Below, in pieces: positions 33,944 through 44,906 of a stretch of 64,000 nt of DNA (positions are counted from its first letter, which is position 1; the number at the start of each line of letters is the position of its first letter). The notes beneath the pieces were generated by a model. The model was not told the origin of the DNA, did not search any database, and worked only from the letters and a program-made list of their open reading frames with translations. The position numbers were made by a program, and so were the translations under genes. The stretch comes from Streptomyces sp. NBC_00094 (lineage in GTDB: Bacteria; Actinomycetota; Actinomycetes; Streptomycetales; Streptomycetaceae), in the NCBI RefSeq assembly GCF_026343125.1, contig NZ_JAPEMB010000001.1:1922001-1986000 (forward strand), read 5' to 3'.

Positions 33944-35449
33944 TCAGCTCTGGCCGCCGGCGAGCTTCTCGCGGAGGGCGGCAAGCGCCTCGTCCGACGC
34001 CAGGGCGCCGGAGGTGTCGTCCGACTCCGAGGAGTACGAACCACCCGAGATGCTCGCACCGGCGTTGCCGGCGGCCGGGGCGGCAGCACCCTCGGCAGCA
34101 GCGGCCTCGTCGGCCTCGCGGGACTTGATGACCTGAGCCTGGTGCTGCTCGAAGCGCGTCTGCGCCTCGGCGTACTGGGTCTCCCAGACCTCGCGCTGGG
34201 TCTCGAAGCCCTCGAGCCAGTCGTTGGTCTCGGGGTCGAAGCCCTCGGGGTAGATGTAGTTGCCCTGGTCGTCGTAGGACGCGGCCATGCCGTACAGGGT
34301 CGGGTCGAACTCGACCGAGGCCGGGTCGGCACCGAAGGACTCGTTGGCCTGCTTCAGCGAGAGGCTGATGCGACGACGCTCGAGGTCGATGTCGATGACC
34401 TTGACGAAGATCTCGTCGTTGACCTGGACGACCTGCTCCGGGATCTCCACGTGGCGCTCGGCCAGCTCGGAGATGTGGACCAGACCCTCGATGCCCTCGT
34501 CCACGCGGACGAACGCACCGAACGGAACCAGCTTCGTGACCTTACCCGGAACGACCTGGCCGATCTGGTGGGTACGGGCGAACTGCTGCCACGGGTCCTC
34601 CTGCGTCGCCTTCAGCGACAGGGAGACACGCTCGCGGTCCATGTCCACGTCGAGAACCTCGACGGTGACCTCCTGGCCGACCTCGACAACCTCGGACGGG
34701 TGGTCGATGTGCTTCCAGGACAGCTCGGAGACGTGCACGAGGCCGTCGACGCCACCCAGGTCCACGAAGGCACCGAAGTTGACGATCGAGGAAACGACGC
34801 CGGAGCGGACCTGACCCTTCTGCAGGGTGGTGAGGAACGTCTGGCGAACCTCGGACTGGGTCTGCTCGAGCCAGGCACGGCGGGACAGGACCACGTTGTT
34901 GCGGTTCTTGTCCAGCTCGATGATCTTCGCCTCGAGCTCCTTGCCCACGTAGGGCTGGAGGTCGCGGACGCGACGCATCTCGACGAGAGAGGCCGGCAGG
35001 AAGCCACGGAGGCCGATGTCGAGGATGAGACCACCCTTGACGACCTCGATGACGGTACCGGTGACGATGCCGTCTTCTTCCTTGATCTTCTCGATCGTGC
35101 CCCAGGCACGCTCGTACTGAGCGCGCTTCTTGGACAGGATCAGACGGCCTTCCTTGTCCTCCTTCTGGAGAACCAGGGCCTCGATCTCGTCGCCAACCTT
35201 GACGACCTCGTTCGGGTCGACATCGTGCTTGATCGAGAGCTCACGGCTCGGGATCACGCCTTCGGTCTTGTAACCGATGTCGAGCAGGACCTCGTCCCGG
35301 TCGACCTTCACGATGACGCCGTCGACGATGTCGCCGTCGTTGAAGTACTTGATCGTCTCGTCGATCGCGGCGAGGAATGCTTCCTCGTCACCGATGTCGT
35401 TGACCGCAACCTGCGGGGTGGTGGCGGTGGTCTCGGTGCTGCTCGTCAT
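33944..35449 (-). CDS. rpsA: 30S ribosomal protein S1
   Basis: A 501-aa S1 protein with four S1/OB motifs at roughly residues 35-105, 120-190, 205-275 and 290-360 (e.g. GDIVDGVIVKVDRDEVLLDIGYKTEGVIP, GGVDGLVHVSELSWKHIDHPSEVV). A C-terminal acidic/Ala-rich tail replaces the last two domains of the E. coli protein, the usual actinobacterial form. It helps load mRNAs on the 30S subunit. Start ATG at 35449 has only GGAG about 11 bases upstream. Transcribed from a strong promoter (35645-35673) through a leader of about 190 bases. Confidence 0.98.
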   Translation of the reverse strand: MTSSTETTATTPQVAVNDIGDEEAFLAAIDETIKYFNDGDIVDGVIVKVDRDEVLLDIGYKTEGVIPSRELSIKHDVDPNEVVKVGDEIEALVLQKEDKEGRLILSKKRAQYERAWGTIEKIKEEDGIVTGTVIEVVKGGLILDIGLRGFLPASLVEMRRVRDLQPYVGKELEAKIIELDKNRNNVVLSRRAWLEQTQSEVRQTFLTTLQKGQVRSGVVSSIVNFGAFVDLGGVDGLVHVSELSWKHIDHPSEVVEVGQEVTVEVLDVDMDRERVSLSLKATQEDPWQQFARTHQIGQVVPGKVTKLVPFGAFVRVDEGIEGLVHISELAERHVEIPEQVVQVNDEIFVKVIDIDLERRRISLSLKQANESFGADPASVEFDPTLYGMAASYDDQGNYIYPEGFDPETNDWLEGFETQREVWETQYAEAQTRFEQHQAQVIKSREADEAAAAEGAAAPAAGNAGASISGGSYSSESDDTSGALASDEALAALREKLAGGQS

Positions 35450-35644
35450 GTGGGTAAGGGCTCCGGTTACGGACAGAAAGTCGTAGGTACTGCTACGCCG
35501 AGAGCCCGTATCGCACCAAGAAGCCGGACAGCCAATGAAGCCCCTGCCCGCGAACGGGAGGTGCCTCGAAAACCGAGGGGACATACAAAAGGTACGAGCG
35601 CGGCCTGCTCCGTCTGAGGCGCGCAGGCCCGCAGCGCAACCTTT
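35450..35644 (-). promoter_or_regulatory. Long rpsA 5' leader
   Basis: About 190 transcribed bases without a gene lie between the rpsA promoter and start. They hold at least two small hairpins (CCTCG/CGAGG at 35564-35578 and CCCG/CGGG just before it) and a weak, distant Shine-Dalgarno. S1 autoregulates its own translation through leader structure in other bacteria; that it does so here is inference. Confidence 0.5.
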
Positions 35645-35673
35645 AGCATACGGGGGCGGCCGGACAGGGTCAA
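35645..35673 (-). promoter_or_regulatory. rpsA promoter (sigma-HrdB/sigma-70 type)
   Basis: On the minus strand TTGACC (35673-35668), 17 bases, TATGCT (35650-35645). It is the closest match to the vegetative consensus in the window. Confidence 0.85.
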
Positions 35674-35805
35674 TGCGCGAAGCGCGCACCAGGGGCAGAA
35701 CCGCGCAAACCCGGCACAAATTCGTGTCCTCCGCGCCGCGTCCACGCCACATCGGCGGGGTCGGCCGCACGGCGGCACTGAGCGCAAACTACATCGGCGG
35801 GCGAG

Positions 35806-36645
35806 ATGAACCAAGAGTTCGAACAGCAAGACGGGACCGAAACGGCCGAGGACGAGGCCGAGGCGACCCGGCGTGACGCGGGGGACGCGGAGAGCAGTCG
35901 CGCGAGCCGTGGCTGGTGGGACCGGAACGCGGACGAGTACCAGAGCGAGCACGGAGCCTTCCTCGGCGACGACCGCTTCGTCTGGGGCCCCGAGGGGCTC
36001 GACGAGACCGAGGCGGAGCTCCTCGGGCCGGCCGGCTCCCTGAAGGGGCTCGACGTCCTGGAGATCGGCGCGGGCGCGGCGCAGTGCTCGCGCTGGCTGG
36101 CGGCACAGGGGGCGCGGCCGGTGGCCCTCGACCTCTCGCACCGGCAGCTCCAGCACGCGCTGCGGATCGGCGGGGGCGTGCCGCTCGTCGAGGCGGACGC
36201 CGGGGCGCTGCCCTTCCGGGACGGCTCCTTCGACCTGGTCTGCTCGGCATACGGCGCGGTGCCGTTCGTCGCCGATCCGGTACGGGTCTTCCGCGAGGTG
36301 CGCCGGGTGCTGCGGCCCGGCGGCCGGTGGGTCTTCTCGGTGACGCACCCGATCCGCTGGGCGTTCCCGGACGAGCCGGGGCCGGAGGGCCTCTCGGTGG
36401 CGGCCTCCTACTTCGACCGCACGCCCTACGTCGAGCAGGACGAGCAGGGCCGGGCCGTGTACGTGGAGCACCACAGGACGCTCGGGGACCGGGTACGGGA
36501 CGTGGTGGCCGGCGGCTTCCGGCTCGTGGACCTGGTCGAGCCGGAGTGGCCGGCCTGGAACAGCCAGGAGTGGGGCGGCTGGTCCCCGCTCCGGGGGAAC
36601 CTGATCCCGGGCACGGCGATCTTCGTCTGCGAACGCGACGGATAG
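35806..36645 (+). CDS. Class I SAM-dependent methyltransferase
   Basis: A 279-aa methyltransferase. After a 35-residue acidic N-terminal leader comes WWDRNADEYQSEHGAFLGDDRFVWGPEGLDE. The SAM-binding motif VLEIGAGAAQCSRWLAAQG lies near residue 85. VALDLSHRQLQHA (motif II), DLVCSAYGAVPFV and VRRVLRPGGRWVFSVTHPIRWAF follow, the latter typical of a conserved Streptomyces subfamily. The ATG at 35806 is preceded by GGCGAG only. Target unknown. It is divergent from rpsA; hrpB follows 98 bases later. Confidence 0.9.
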   Translation: MNQEFEQQDGTETAEDEAEATRRDAGDAESSRASRGWWDRNADEYQSEHGAFLGDDRFVWGPEGLDETEAELLGPAGSLKGLDVLEIGAGAAQCSRWLAAQGARPVALDLSHRQLQHALRIGGGVPLVEADAGALPFRDGSFDLVCSAYGAVPFVADPVRVFREVRRVLRPGGRWVFSVTHPIRWAFPDEPGPEGLSVAASYFDRTPYVEQDEQGRAVYVEHHRTLGDRVRDVVAGGFRLVDLVEPEWPAWNSQEWGGWSPLRGNLIPGTAIFVCERDG

Positions 36646-36682
36646 TCGTACCGGTCGGCCAGTCGTACTGGTCAGTCGTACT
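36644..36682. repeat. Three AGTCGTACYGGTC-like direct repeats
   Basis: Copies at 36644, 36661 and 36674 in the gap between the methyltransferase stop and hrpB. No hairpin terminator is seen. Confidence 0.45.
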
Positions 36683-36743
36683 AATGGGGCGGGGCTGTGG
36701 ACAGTCGGACCCGTCTCTTCTCCTCGCGTATGAAACTGAGTGC

Positions 36744-39293
36744 GTGATCCGAAACGACGCACTCGACCTGCTTCCCGTCCGCCATGCCGTCCCCGAGCTG
36801 CTGACCGCGCTCGAGGAGCGCGGCACGGCAGTGCTGCACGCGCCGCCCGGCACCGGCAAGACGACGCTGGTGCCGCTCGCGCTCGCGGGCCTCATAGGGG
36901 ACGGGCCGAGGCGTCGGGTGCTGGTGGCCGAGCCGCGCCGGATGGCGGTGCGGGCGGCGGCCCGGCGGATGGCGTGGCTGCTCGGCGAGGAGGTCGGCGG
37001 GACGGTCGGCTTCTCGGTGCGCGGCGAGCGGCGGGCCGGCCCTTCGACCCGGGTCGAGGTGGTGACCACGGGCATCCTGCTCCAGCGGCTCCAGCGGGAT
37101 CCGGAGCTGGCGGGCGTGGACGTGGTCCTGCTCGACGAGTGTCACGAGCGGCACCTGGACGCCGACACCGCCCTGGCCTTCCTGGTGGACGTACGGGCCG
37201 CGCTGCGGCCGGAGCTGCGGCTGGTCGCGGCCTCGGCGACGAGCGACGCGGAGGCCTGGTCGCGGCTGCTGACGGTCGTGGACGGCGGCGGGCCCGCGCC
37301 GGTCGTACGGAGCGAGGGCGAGGGGCATGGGTACCGGGTCCTGTTCGCCCCGCCGCCCGCAGGGCTGAGGCCCGCGCACGGCACCTGGGTGGATCCGGCG
37401 CTGCTGCGCCACGTCGCGGCGACGGTCCGGCTGGCGCTGGAGCGGCACGAGGGCGACGTCCTCTGTTTTCTTCCCGGTACGGGGGAGATCGCCCGGACCG
37501 CGGGGCTGCTCGCCGGCCTGGACGCGGAGGTGCTCCAGTTGCACGGCCGGGCGCCGGCCGCGGTGCAGGACGCGGTGCTGCGGGGCACCGAGCCCGGCGG
37601 GCGGCGGCGGGTGGTGCTGTCGACCTCCGTCGCGGAGTCGAGCCTGACGGTGCCGGGGGTCCGGATCGTCGTGGACTCGGGGCTCGCGCGGGAACCGCGG
37701 ATGGACCACGCGCGGGGGCTGGGGTCGCTGGCGACCGTGCCGGTGTCGGTCGCGGCGGCCACGCAGCGGTCCGGACGGTCGATGCGCGAGGCCTTCGGGA
37801 CGGTCTACCGGTGCTGGGCCGAGGCCGAGGACGGGAGCCGGGCGCGCTTCCCGTCACCCGAGATCCGGATCGCCGATCTCACGGACTTCGCCCTGCGGGC
37901 CGCCTGCTGGGGGGATCCGACGGCGGAGGGGCTCGCACTGCTCGACCCGCCGCCCGCCGGGGCGATGGCGGCGGCCCGTTCCGTACTCGCGGCGGTCGGC
38001 GCCGTGGACGAGGAGGGCCGGGCCACCGAGCGCGGGAGCCGGCTCTCCCGGCTCGGGCTCCACCCCCGGCTGGGCCGTGCCCTGCTGGACGGCGCCGCCG
38101 AGGTCGGCGTCCGACGGGCGGCGGAGGTCGTGGCGCTGCTCAGCGAGGAGCCGCCCCGGGAGTACGGGGACGACCTGGCGGCGGCCTGGCGATCGGCCCG
38201 CCGGGGCGGAGACGGCTACGCGGCCCGCTGGAAGACGGAGGTCCGCCGCCTGGAGCGTTCGGCCGGCGAGGCGGCGGGGGGCTTGGCCGGGCAGGGAGCC
38301 GGGGGTGGGGGTGAGGATGCCGTGGCCGGGCTGGTGACCGCGTTGGCGTTTCCCGAGCGGGTGGCCAGGGCGCGGGAGCAGGGCGGGTTTCTGATGGTGT
38401 CGGGAAGCGGGGCGCGGCTCGCCGAGGGGTCGGGGCTGCGGTCCGCTCCGTGGTTGGCCGTCGCGGTGGCGGACCGTACGGCACGGGACGCCACGGCGCG
38501 GGTGCGGCTGGCGGCCGTGGTGGACGAGGACATCGCCCGGCGGGCGGCCGGGCATCTGCGGGCCACGGGCGAGGAGGTCCACTGGGAGGACGGTGACGTG
38601 GTCGCGCGGTCCGTGGACCGGCTGGGCGCGGTCGAGCTGACCGTGCGGCCCCTCGGGTCCGGGGCCGATCCCGCTCTCGTACGGGAGGCGCTGCTCGACG
38701 GCTTGCGGCGCGAGGGGCTCGGGCTGCTGCGGTGGAGCCGGGAGGCCTCGGAGCTGCGCGAGCGGCTCGCCTTCCTGTACGCGGAGGTGGGCGAGCCCTG
38801 GCCGGACGTGGCGGACGGGGCGTTGGTCGACCGGGCCGAGGAGTGGCTGGAGCCGGAGCTGTCCCGGGCCGTGCGCCGGGTCGATCTGGGGCGGATCAAC
38901 GCCGGCGAGGCCCTGCGTCGGTTGCTGCCCTGGGCTACGGGCGAGGCGGGCCGGCTGGACGAGCTGGCCCCGGAGCGGATCGAGGTGCCGAGCGGGTCGC
39001 GGATCCGGGTCGAGTACGGCGGTGGGCGGCCGGTGCTCGCGGTGAAGCTCCAGGAGATGTTCGGCCTGGCCGAGACGCCCCGGGTGGCGGGGGTGCCGGT
39101 CCTGGTCCATCTCCTCTCCCCCGCGGGGAGGCCGGCGGCCGTGACCGCCGACCTCGCCTCGTTCTGGCGGGAGGGCTACCGCGCGGTGCGGGCGGAGCTG
39201 CGCGGGCGGTACCCGAGGCATCCGTGGCCCGAGGACCCCTCCGCGGCGGAGCCGACCCGGCACACCAGCGCGCGGCTCAGACGGGAGCGGTGA
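36744..39293 (+). CDS. hrpB: ATP-dependent RNA helicase HrpB
   Basis: An 849-aa DEAH-family helicase with the HrpB plan. Walker A APPGTGKTT is near residue 33, then a DECH box in LLDECHERHLDAD, AASAT (motif III), STSVAESSLTVPGVRIVVDSG and motif VI QRSGRSMR. The helicase-associated and HrpB C-terminal domains follow, ending ASFWREGYRAVRAELRGRYPRHPWPEDP. GTG at 36744 begins VIRNDALDLLPVRHAVPELL, where family alignments begin. Motif VI differs from the usual QRAGRAGR by having Met for the second Gly. RNA substrate is unknown. The 3' end overlaps the convergent DUF3068 gene by 17 bases. Confidence 0.95.
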   Translation: MIRNDALDLLPVRHAVPELLTALEERGTAVLHAPPGTGKTTLVPLALAGLIGDGPRRRVLVAEPRRMAVRAAARRMAWLLGEEVGGTVGFSVRGERRAGPSTRVEVVTTGILLQRLQRDPELAGVDVVLLDECHERHLDADTALAFLVDVRAALRPELRLVAASATSDAEAWSRLLTVVDGGGPAPVVRSEGEGHGYRVLFAPPPAGLRPAHGTWVDPALLRHVAATVRLALERHEGDVLCFLPGTGEIARTAGLLAGLDAEVLQLHGRAPAAVQDAVLRGTEPGGRRRVVLSTSVAESSLTVPGVRIVVDSGLAREPRMDHARGLGSLATVPVSVAAATQRSGRSMREAFGTVYRCWAEAEDGSRARFPSPEIRIADLTDFALRAACWGDPTAEGLALLDPPPAGAMAAARSVLAAVGAVDEEGRATERGSRLSRLGLHPRLGRALLDGAAEVGVRRAAEVVALLSEEPPREYGDDLAAAWRSARRGGDGYAARWKTEVRRLERSAGEAAGGLAGQGAGGGGEDAVAGLVTALAFPERVARAREQGGFLMVSGSGARLAEGSGLRSAPWLAVAVADRTARDATARVRLAAVVDEDIARRAAGHLRATGEEVHWEDGDVVARSVDRLGAVELTVRPLGSGADPALVREALLDGLRREGLGLLRWSREASELRERLAFLYAEVGEPWPDVADGALVDRAEEWLEPELSRAVRRVDLGRINAGEALRRLLPWATGEAGRLDELAPERIEVPSGSRIRVEYGGGRPVLAVKLQEMFGLAETPRVAGVPVLVHLLSPAGRPAAVTADLASFWREGYRAVRAELRGRYPRHPWPEDPSAAEPTRHTSARLRRER

Positions 39294-40254
39294 CGGGCCC
39301 GGTCGGCGGCGCGGGGCGGCGCGAGCGGGCCTCCAGCCAGAAGGCGAGGGCGAGGAGGGCCAGGGCCAGGACGGTGAGGCTCCAGGGCAGGTAGGAGACG
39401 AGCATCAAGACCATCAGGCGGTTGGAGCCGACCAGCTCGACGGTGCTGTCGACGTAGTCCGCACGCATCTTCACGTGACCCTCGAAGACGGTGAGGGTGT
39501 CCTGGCCCATCAGGGCCTTGGCGTCGCGGAGCTCCTCCTTGTGGATCTCCTCGCCGTTGACGGGGGCTCCGGTGACCGGCTCGACCCAGAACATGCGCTT
39601 GGTGGTGTACCAGCGGGTGAGGCCCGAGTCGGCGAGGACCTTCGGGGTGATGCCCTTGACCGGCATGGTCTTGGGCATGGGGACCTTGGTCCAGGGGACG
39701 GTCTGCTCGAAGTAGTAGACCTCCATGCCGCGGAAGGTCTGGGTGCCCTTGTAGTGGATGGGGGCCGAGGTGCGGGTCTGGGCGTCGAAGTACCGGTAAT
39801 CCCGCTTCTCGGTGAGGAAGGGCCACTTGAACTCGATGCCCTCGCGCCGGACCGGGTCGCCGTCGACCATCTCACCGGTGGCGTGGACGGGGTCCTGGGT
39901 GTGGGCGTCGAAGATGTACCGCTCGGGGACCTTGGAGACCATCTTCCCGTCGGGGCCGGTGACGTAGGCGAGGGCGTCCCAGACGACGACGTCGCGCCCG
40001 GCGTCGCGTTCGATCCGCCGCGACTCCTCCACGTTGCCCTTGAGGGTCTGGATGATCGTGATCTTCTCGACCTTCTCGGCCTTGAGCGTGGAGTAGTTGA
40101 GGAGGGTCGCGGGCCGGGCTTCCAGGACCGTCTCCTGGTACTGGTTCGGCGGGATCTTCGCCAGGCGGGGGAAGGCGTACCACCGCAGGGTCGGCGCCAT
40201 CGCGGCGCAGCAGACGGCGAGGGCGAGCAGGACGAGGCTGGCTCGGCGGCGCAC
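39277..40254 (-). CDS. DUF3068 (PorA-like) membrane protein
   Basis: A 325-aa protein with an N-terminal hydrophobic segment (SLVLLALAVCCAAMAPTL) and a C-terminal membrane helix (LPWSLTVLALALLALAFWLEA). The long extracytoplasmic part between them carries DUF3068 features: AYVTGPDGKMVSKVPERYIFDAHT, WPFLTEKRDYRYFD and TKRMFWVEPVTGAPVNGEE. Actinobacterial homologues are cell-envelope proteins of unknown role. GTG at 40254 has AGGGGG five bases upstream. It lies nine bases after the small SPW_0924-type gene, so the two form an operon. Confidence 0.9.
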   Translation of the reverse strand: MRRRASLVLLALAVCCAAMAPTLRWYAFPRLAKIPPNQYQETVLEARPATLLNYSTLKAEKVEKITIIQTLKGNVEESRRIERDAGRDVVVWDALAYVTGPDGKMVSKVPERYIFDAHTQDPVHATGEMVDGDPVRREGIEFKWPFLTEKRDYRYFDAQTRTSAPIHYKGTQTFRGMEVYYFEQTVPWTKVPMPKTMPVKGITPKVLADSGLTRWYTTKRMFWVEPVTGAPVNGEEIHKEELRDAKALMGQDTLTVFEGHVKMRADYVDSTVELVGSNRLMVLMLVSYLPWSLTVLALALLALAFWLEARSRRPAPPTGPVTAPV

Positions 40255-40263
40255 GGTCGCCCC

Positions 40264-40404
40264 CTACTTCTTCGGTTCGGGATTGGCGGTCAGCAGCGGT
40301 TTGGGCGAGGTGGGCCCATCGGGCGGCAGATCGACCAGGGAGACGAGGAGGACGAAGAGAAGGACTGGGGCGAGTCCGATGGCGACGGCGACAAGAGCGC
40401 GCAT
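40264..40404 (-). CDS. SPW_0924-type small membrane protein (46 aa)
   Basis: Reads MRALVAVAIGLAPVLLFVLL, then VSLVDLPPDGPTSPKPLLTA and NPEPKK. It has one membrane helix and a Pro-rich outer tail with the SPKPLLT signature that I associate with the SPW_0924 family, common in Streptomyces. ATG at 40404 follows GGGAGG by six bases, a strong ribosome site. First gene of a two-gene unit with the DUF3068 protein. Function unknown. Confidence 0.82.
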   Translation of the reverse strand: MRALVAVAIGLAPVLLFVLLVSLVDLPPDGPTSPKPLLTANPEPKK

Positions 40405-40504
40405 GGCCGGCCTCCCGGTGCTCGATCTGATAGGGCGTCAGGGCGGTGGCACCGTAGCAACGCGATCGCGAGATGAGAACACGTTGCACCCGGGTAACGC
40501 GGAA

Positions 40505-40541
40505 CGCCGTCTCTCCGTCCGGCATGGACGGAGAGACGGCG
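40505..40541 (-). terminator. Terminator after the transglycosylase gene
   Basis: A perfect 16-bp stem, 40505-40520 with 40526-40541, loop GGCAT, about 60 bases past the stop. Confidence 0.85.
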
Positions 40542-40565
40542 CTGGGTTCACGCGACGCGCGAAGC

Positions 40566-40597
40566 GGTCGGACCGAGGACCGGTCGGACCGAGGACC
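40566..40597. repeat. 16-bp tandem duplication after the transglycosylase stop
   Basis: GGTCGGACCGAGGACC occurs twice without a gap (40566-40581, 40582-40597), then GGTC again, directly next to the stop codon. Confidence 0.7.
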
Positions 40598-40599
40598 GG

Positions 40600-42450
40600 T
40601 CAGGCGGAGGGCGAGGCCGAGGCCGTGCTCTCGGGCGAGTCGGACGCGGAGGTCGTCGGCTCCGGGGACGGCGCGGGGCTCGACGGCTCGGGGGTGGGCG
40701 TGGGCGCCGTGACCGTGAGCTCGACGAAGGTGGTGCCACCGCCGGGCGCCGTCAGGTAGAGGTAGTACGTGCCCGCCTTGTCGCCCGCGAGGAGGTCGCC
40801 GGCGGCGAGGGTGATCAGACCGTTCGCGTCGGTCTCGAAGGTCCGGGTCCGGGCCGTGGTGCCCGCCTCGCCCTTGAAGTACGGGCCCTCGGCGCTCTGC
40901 TGGGGATCCGTCTTCGAGGTGACGACGATGCCGGTGACGAGGACGCCGGGGGCCGGTACGCCCTTGTCGGTGGCCTTCACCTGCAGCTGGGTGAAACCGG
41001 TGCCGGTGGTGGCGGACAGGGCCTCACCACCGACCGGGGCGAGGGTGTCCGCCTCGCGGGGGGTGACCGTCGCGGTGAACTGGGTCGCGGGCGCGGTGCC
41101 GCTCACGACGGTGGCCCGGACCGTGAACGAACCGGTCTTCTCGCCCGCCCGCAGCGCGGGAGAGGACGCGATGCCGGCCGAGCCGGTCGCGACGGTGACC
41201 GTGGTCGCGCCGCCGGCGAAGCGGGCGTCGGTGGTGCCGCTGATCTCGAAGCTGATGAGCACTCCGGTGACCGGCGCGCCCGAGGCGTCGAGCGCCGCGA
41301 CCCCGGGGACATGGGCGAAGGCGTTCCCCGTGGTGGCCGTCAGCGTGCCGGTGGCCACGGGCGCGAGCCGCGTGACCTTCAGCGCCGGCGGAACGGTGGG
41401 CGTCGTCGTCGGCGGAGTGGTGGGCGGCGTCGTCGGAGGTGTGGTCGGGGGCACCGTCGGCCGGGTGGTCTTCGGGGGGACTCCCGTCCCGGACGGCTCG
41501 GGCTTCGGCGCCGGCGGAGGGCCCGTGGGCGTGGGAGTCGTCGGCGCGGGAGTCGTCGGCAGCGGCGGGAACGGCGTGTCGGTCGACGGGCGGTTGCCCG
41601 GACGGCGGTCGTCGCTGCGGTCGACCGGCAGCACTCCGGTGCCGTCCGGGACCTGGTGGGTGCCGCGCTTGTAGTACTCGAACCAGGACAGGACCGTGTT
41701 CAGGTACTCCGTCGACCGGTTGTAGCTGAGGACGGCGCGGTCGAGGTCGGCCTTGACCGCGAGGTTCCGGTCGTCGGCGCAGAGGTAGAGACCGGCGGCC
41801 TGCGCCGCGTCGTAGATGTTGTTCGGGTCCTTCTTCCCGTCGCTGTTGGCGTCCTGACCCCAGGTCGCCCAGGTCGACGGGATGAACTGCATCGGACCGA
41901 CGGCGCGGTCGTGGACCTTGTCGCCGTCGTAGGCGCCGTGGTCGGTGTCCGAGATGTTGGCGAAGCCGACGCCGTTGAGGGCGGGGCCGAGGATCGGCGT
42001 GGCGGTCGTGCCGTTGGCGTCGACCAGGCCGCCGCGCGCCTGCCCCGACTCGACCTTGCCGATGCCGGCGAGCAGCTGCCACGGCAGGTTGCAGGCGGGG
42101 TCGGTCGAGCGGATCGACGCCTCGGCCCGCTTGTAGGCGGAGAGGACGGACGCGGGTATACCGGCTTCCGCGGGGCCGGTGATGACCGGCAGGTTGATGG
42201 ACGCCCCGGGCTTGTTCGGGGTGTTCAGCGGCGGCAGTTCGGTGTAATAGGGGGAATCGCCCGTCGCGGAGTCGTCTCCTGACGGGGTCGCGGTGTCCCC
42301 GGCGCCGATGGCCCGATCGCCGCCGGCGTTGTCCGCGGGCGGCGGGGTCGTATCCGGCGCCTGCGAGGCGGCGAGCGCCGCAACCGCCGCGGCCACCACC
42401 GCACCGCTGGTGGCCCCCTTGCGCAGCCGGCGGCCGAGTGTCGCTGCCAT
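40600..42450 (-). CDS. Secreted lytic transglycosylase with Ig-like repeats
   Basis: A 616-aa exported protein. A signal-like segment (GAVVAAAVAALAASQA) precedes an SLT domain at about residues 95-265, with the catalytic Glu in AGIGKVESGQARGG and VGPMQFIPSTWATWGQD, DAAQAAGLYLC and LSYNRSTEYL. A long Pro/Thr linker (about 280-355) spans the wall. Two Ig-like/invasin-type domains follow (about 355-460 and 465-575), then a Pro/Ser tail. It cleaves peptidoglycan between MurNAc and GlcNAc. Own terminator downstream. Upstream, TAGGGT about 75 bases before the start is a possible -10. Confidence 0.92.
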   Translation of the reverse strand: MAATLGRRLRKGATSGAVVAAAVAALAASQAPDTTPPPADNAGGDRAIGAGDTATPSGDDSATGDSPYYTELPPLNTPNKPGASINLPVITGPAEAGIPASVLSAYKRAEASIRSTDPACNLPWQLLAGIGKVESGQARGGLVDANGTTATPILGPALNGVGFANISDTDHGAYDGDKVHDRAVGPMQFIPSTWATWGQDANSDGKKDPNNIYDAAQAAGLYLCADDRNLAVKADLDRAVLSYNRSTEYLNTVLSWFEYYKRGTHQVPDGTGVLPVDRSDDRRPGNRPSTDTPFPPLPTTPAPTTPTPTGPPPAPKPEPSGTGVPPKTTRPTVPPTTPPTTPPTTPPTTTPTVPPALKVTRLAPVATGTLTATTGNAFAHVPGVAALDASGAPVTGVLISFEISGTTDARFAGGATTVTVATGSAGIASSPALRAGEKTGSFTVRATVVSGTAPATQFTATVTPREADTLAPVGGEALSATTGTGFTQLQVKATDKGVPAPGVLVTGIVVTSKTDPQQSAEGPYFKGEAGTTARTRTFETDANGLITLAAGDLLAGDKAGTYYLYLTAPGGGTTFVELTVTAPTPTPEPSSPAPSPEPTTSASDSPESTASASPSA

Positions 42451-42681
42451 ACCTGTGGTCCCCTCCCCATCGACTGCGTCCCACGCTCCCCGCGTGCGAC
42501 CTCTGGCGACCCTATGCCAACTCCGGACCGGCGGGCACTGTCGCCTGACCGTGTTTCACGCTTTCGTCACCTCTCGGCCTCCTGGCCTGGGACGGGAACC
42601 GATCGACGGCCCGGACACCTCTTGTACTGCGGCCGTTCCCCGCGTCGGCCGTCACCCACAGGAACCGAGGGGGAGCTCCCG

Positions 42682-44497
<1,816 letters not shown>

Positions 44498-44906
44498 GCT
44501 CCCCAGTCTCGGGAGCGGGGGTGCGGGGGCGCGCCTCGGAGTGGTCCACCTGGCGCACACCCGCCGGGCCTGGCCGGGCCCGGAGCGGCGTTGCGCCCAG
44601 GGTGCCGGTTCAGGCACGGAAGCCTAGGCCCGGCACGGGGCACCGTCCCGTTGTGCCCACCCGTCCCGCCCCAGCGGGACGAATGCCCACAACGGGGGGG
44701 CGGGCCGACACGGGCCGGGCGCGGGCCCCCGGGCAAGGCCCGGGCCCAACGGCAGGCGCGGGCCCCCCGGGTAGGGGGCGGCCCCACGGGAAGGGCGCGG
44801 GCCCAACGCCAGGCGTGGGCCCCCCGGGTAGGGGGCGGCCCCACGGGAAGGGCGCGGGCGCCCACGGGTAGGGGGCGGGCCCACATCGCGGGCGCGCCCC
44901 CCTGCG
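44498..44906. repeat. Gene-free stretch with G-rich 57-bp direct repeats
   Basis: This 409-base gap separates polA from the beta-lactamase-like gene. A 57-bp unit (44753-44809) is repeated at 44810-44866 with few changes, and a third partial copy runs to about 44890. Each unit holds GGGTAGGGGGCGG and CACGGGAAGGG, four G runs that might fold as a loose quadruplex. Long open frames here exist in several frames only because of base composition; I see no gene. Confidence 0.65.

Noticed and set aside
42451..42681. ydaO (c-di-AMP) riboswitch before the transglycosylase gene
   Set aside because: Such switches precede wall hydrolases in actinobacteria, but I could not find the conserved blocks in this gap.
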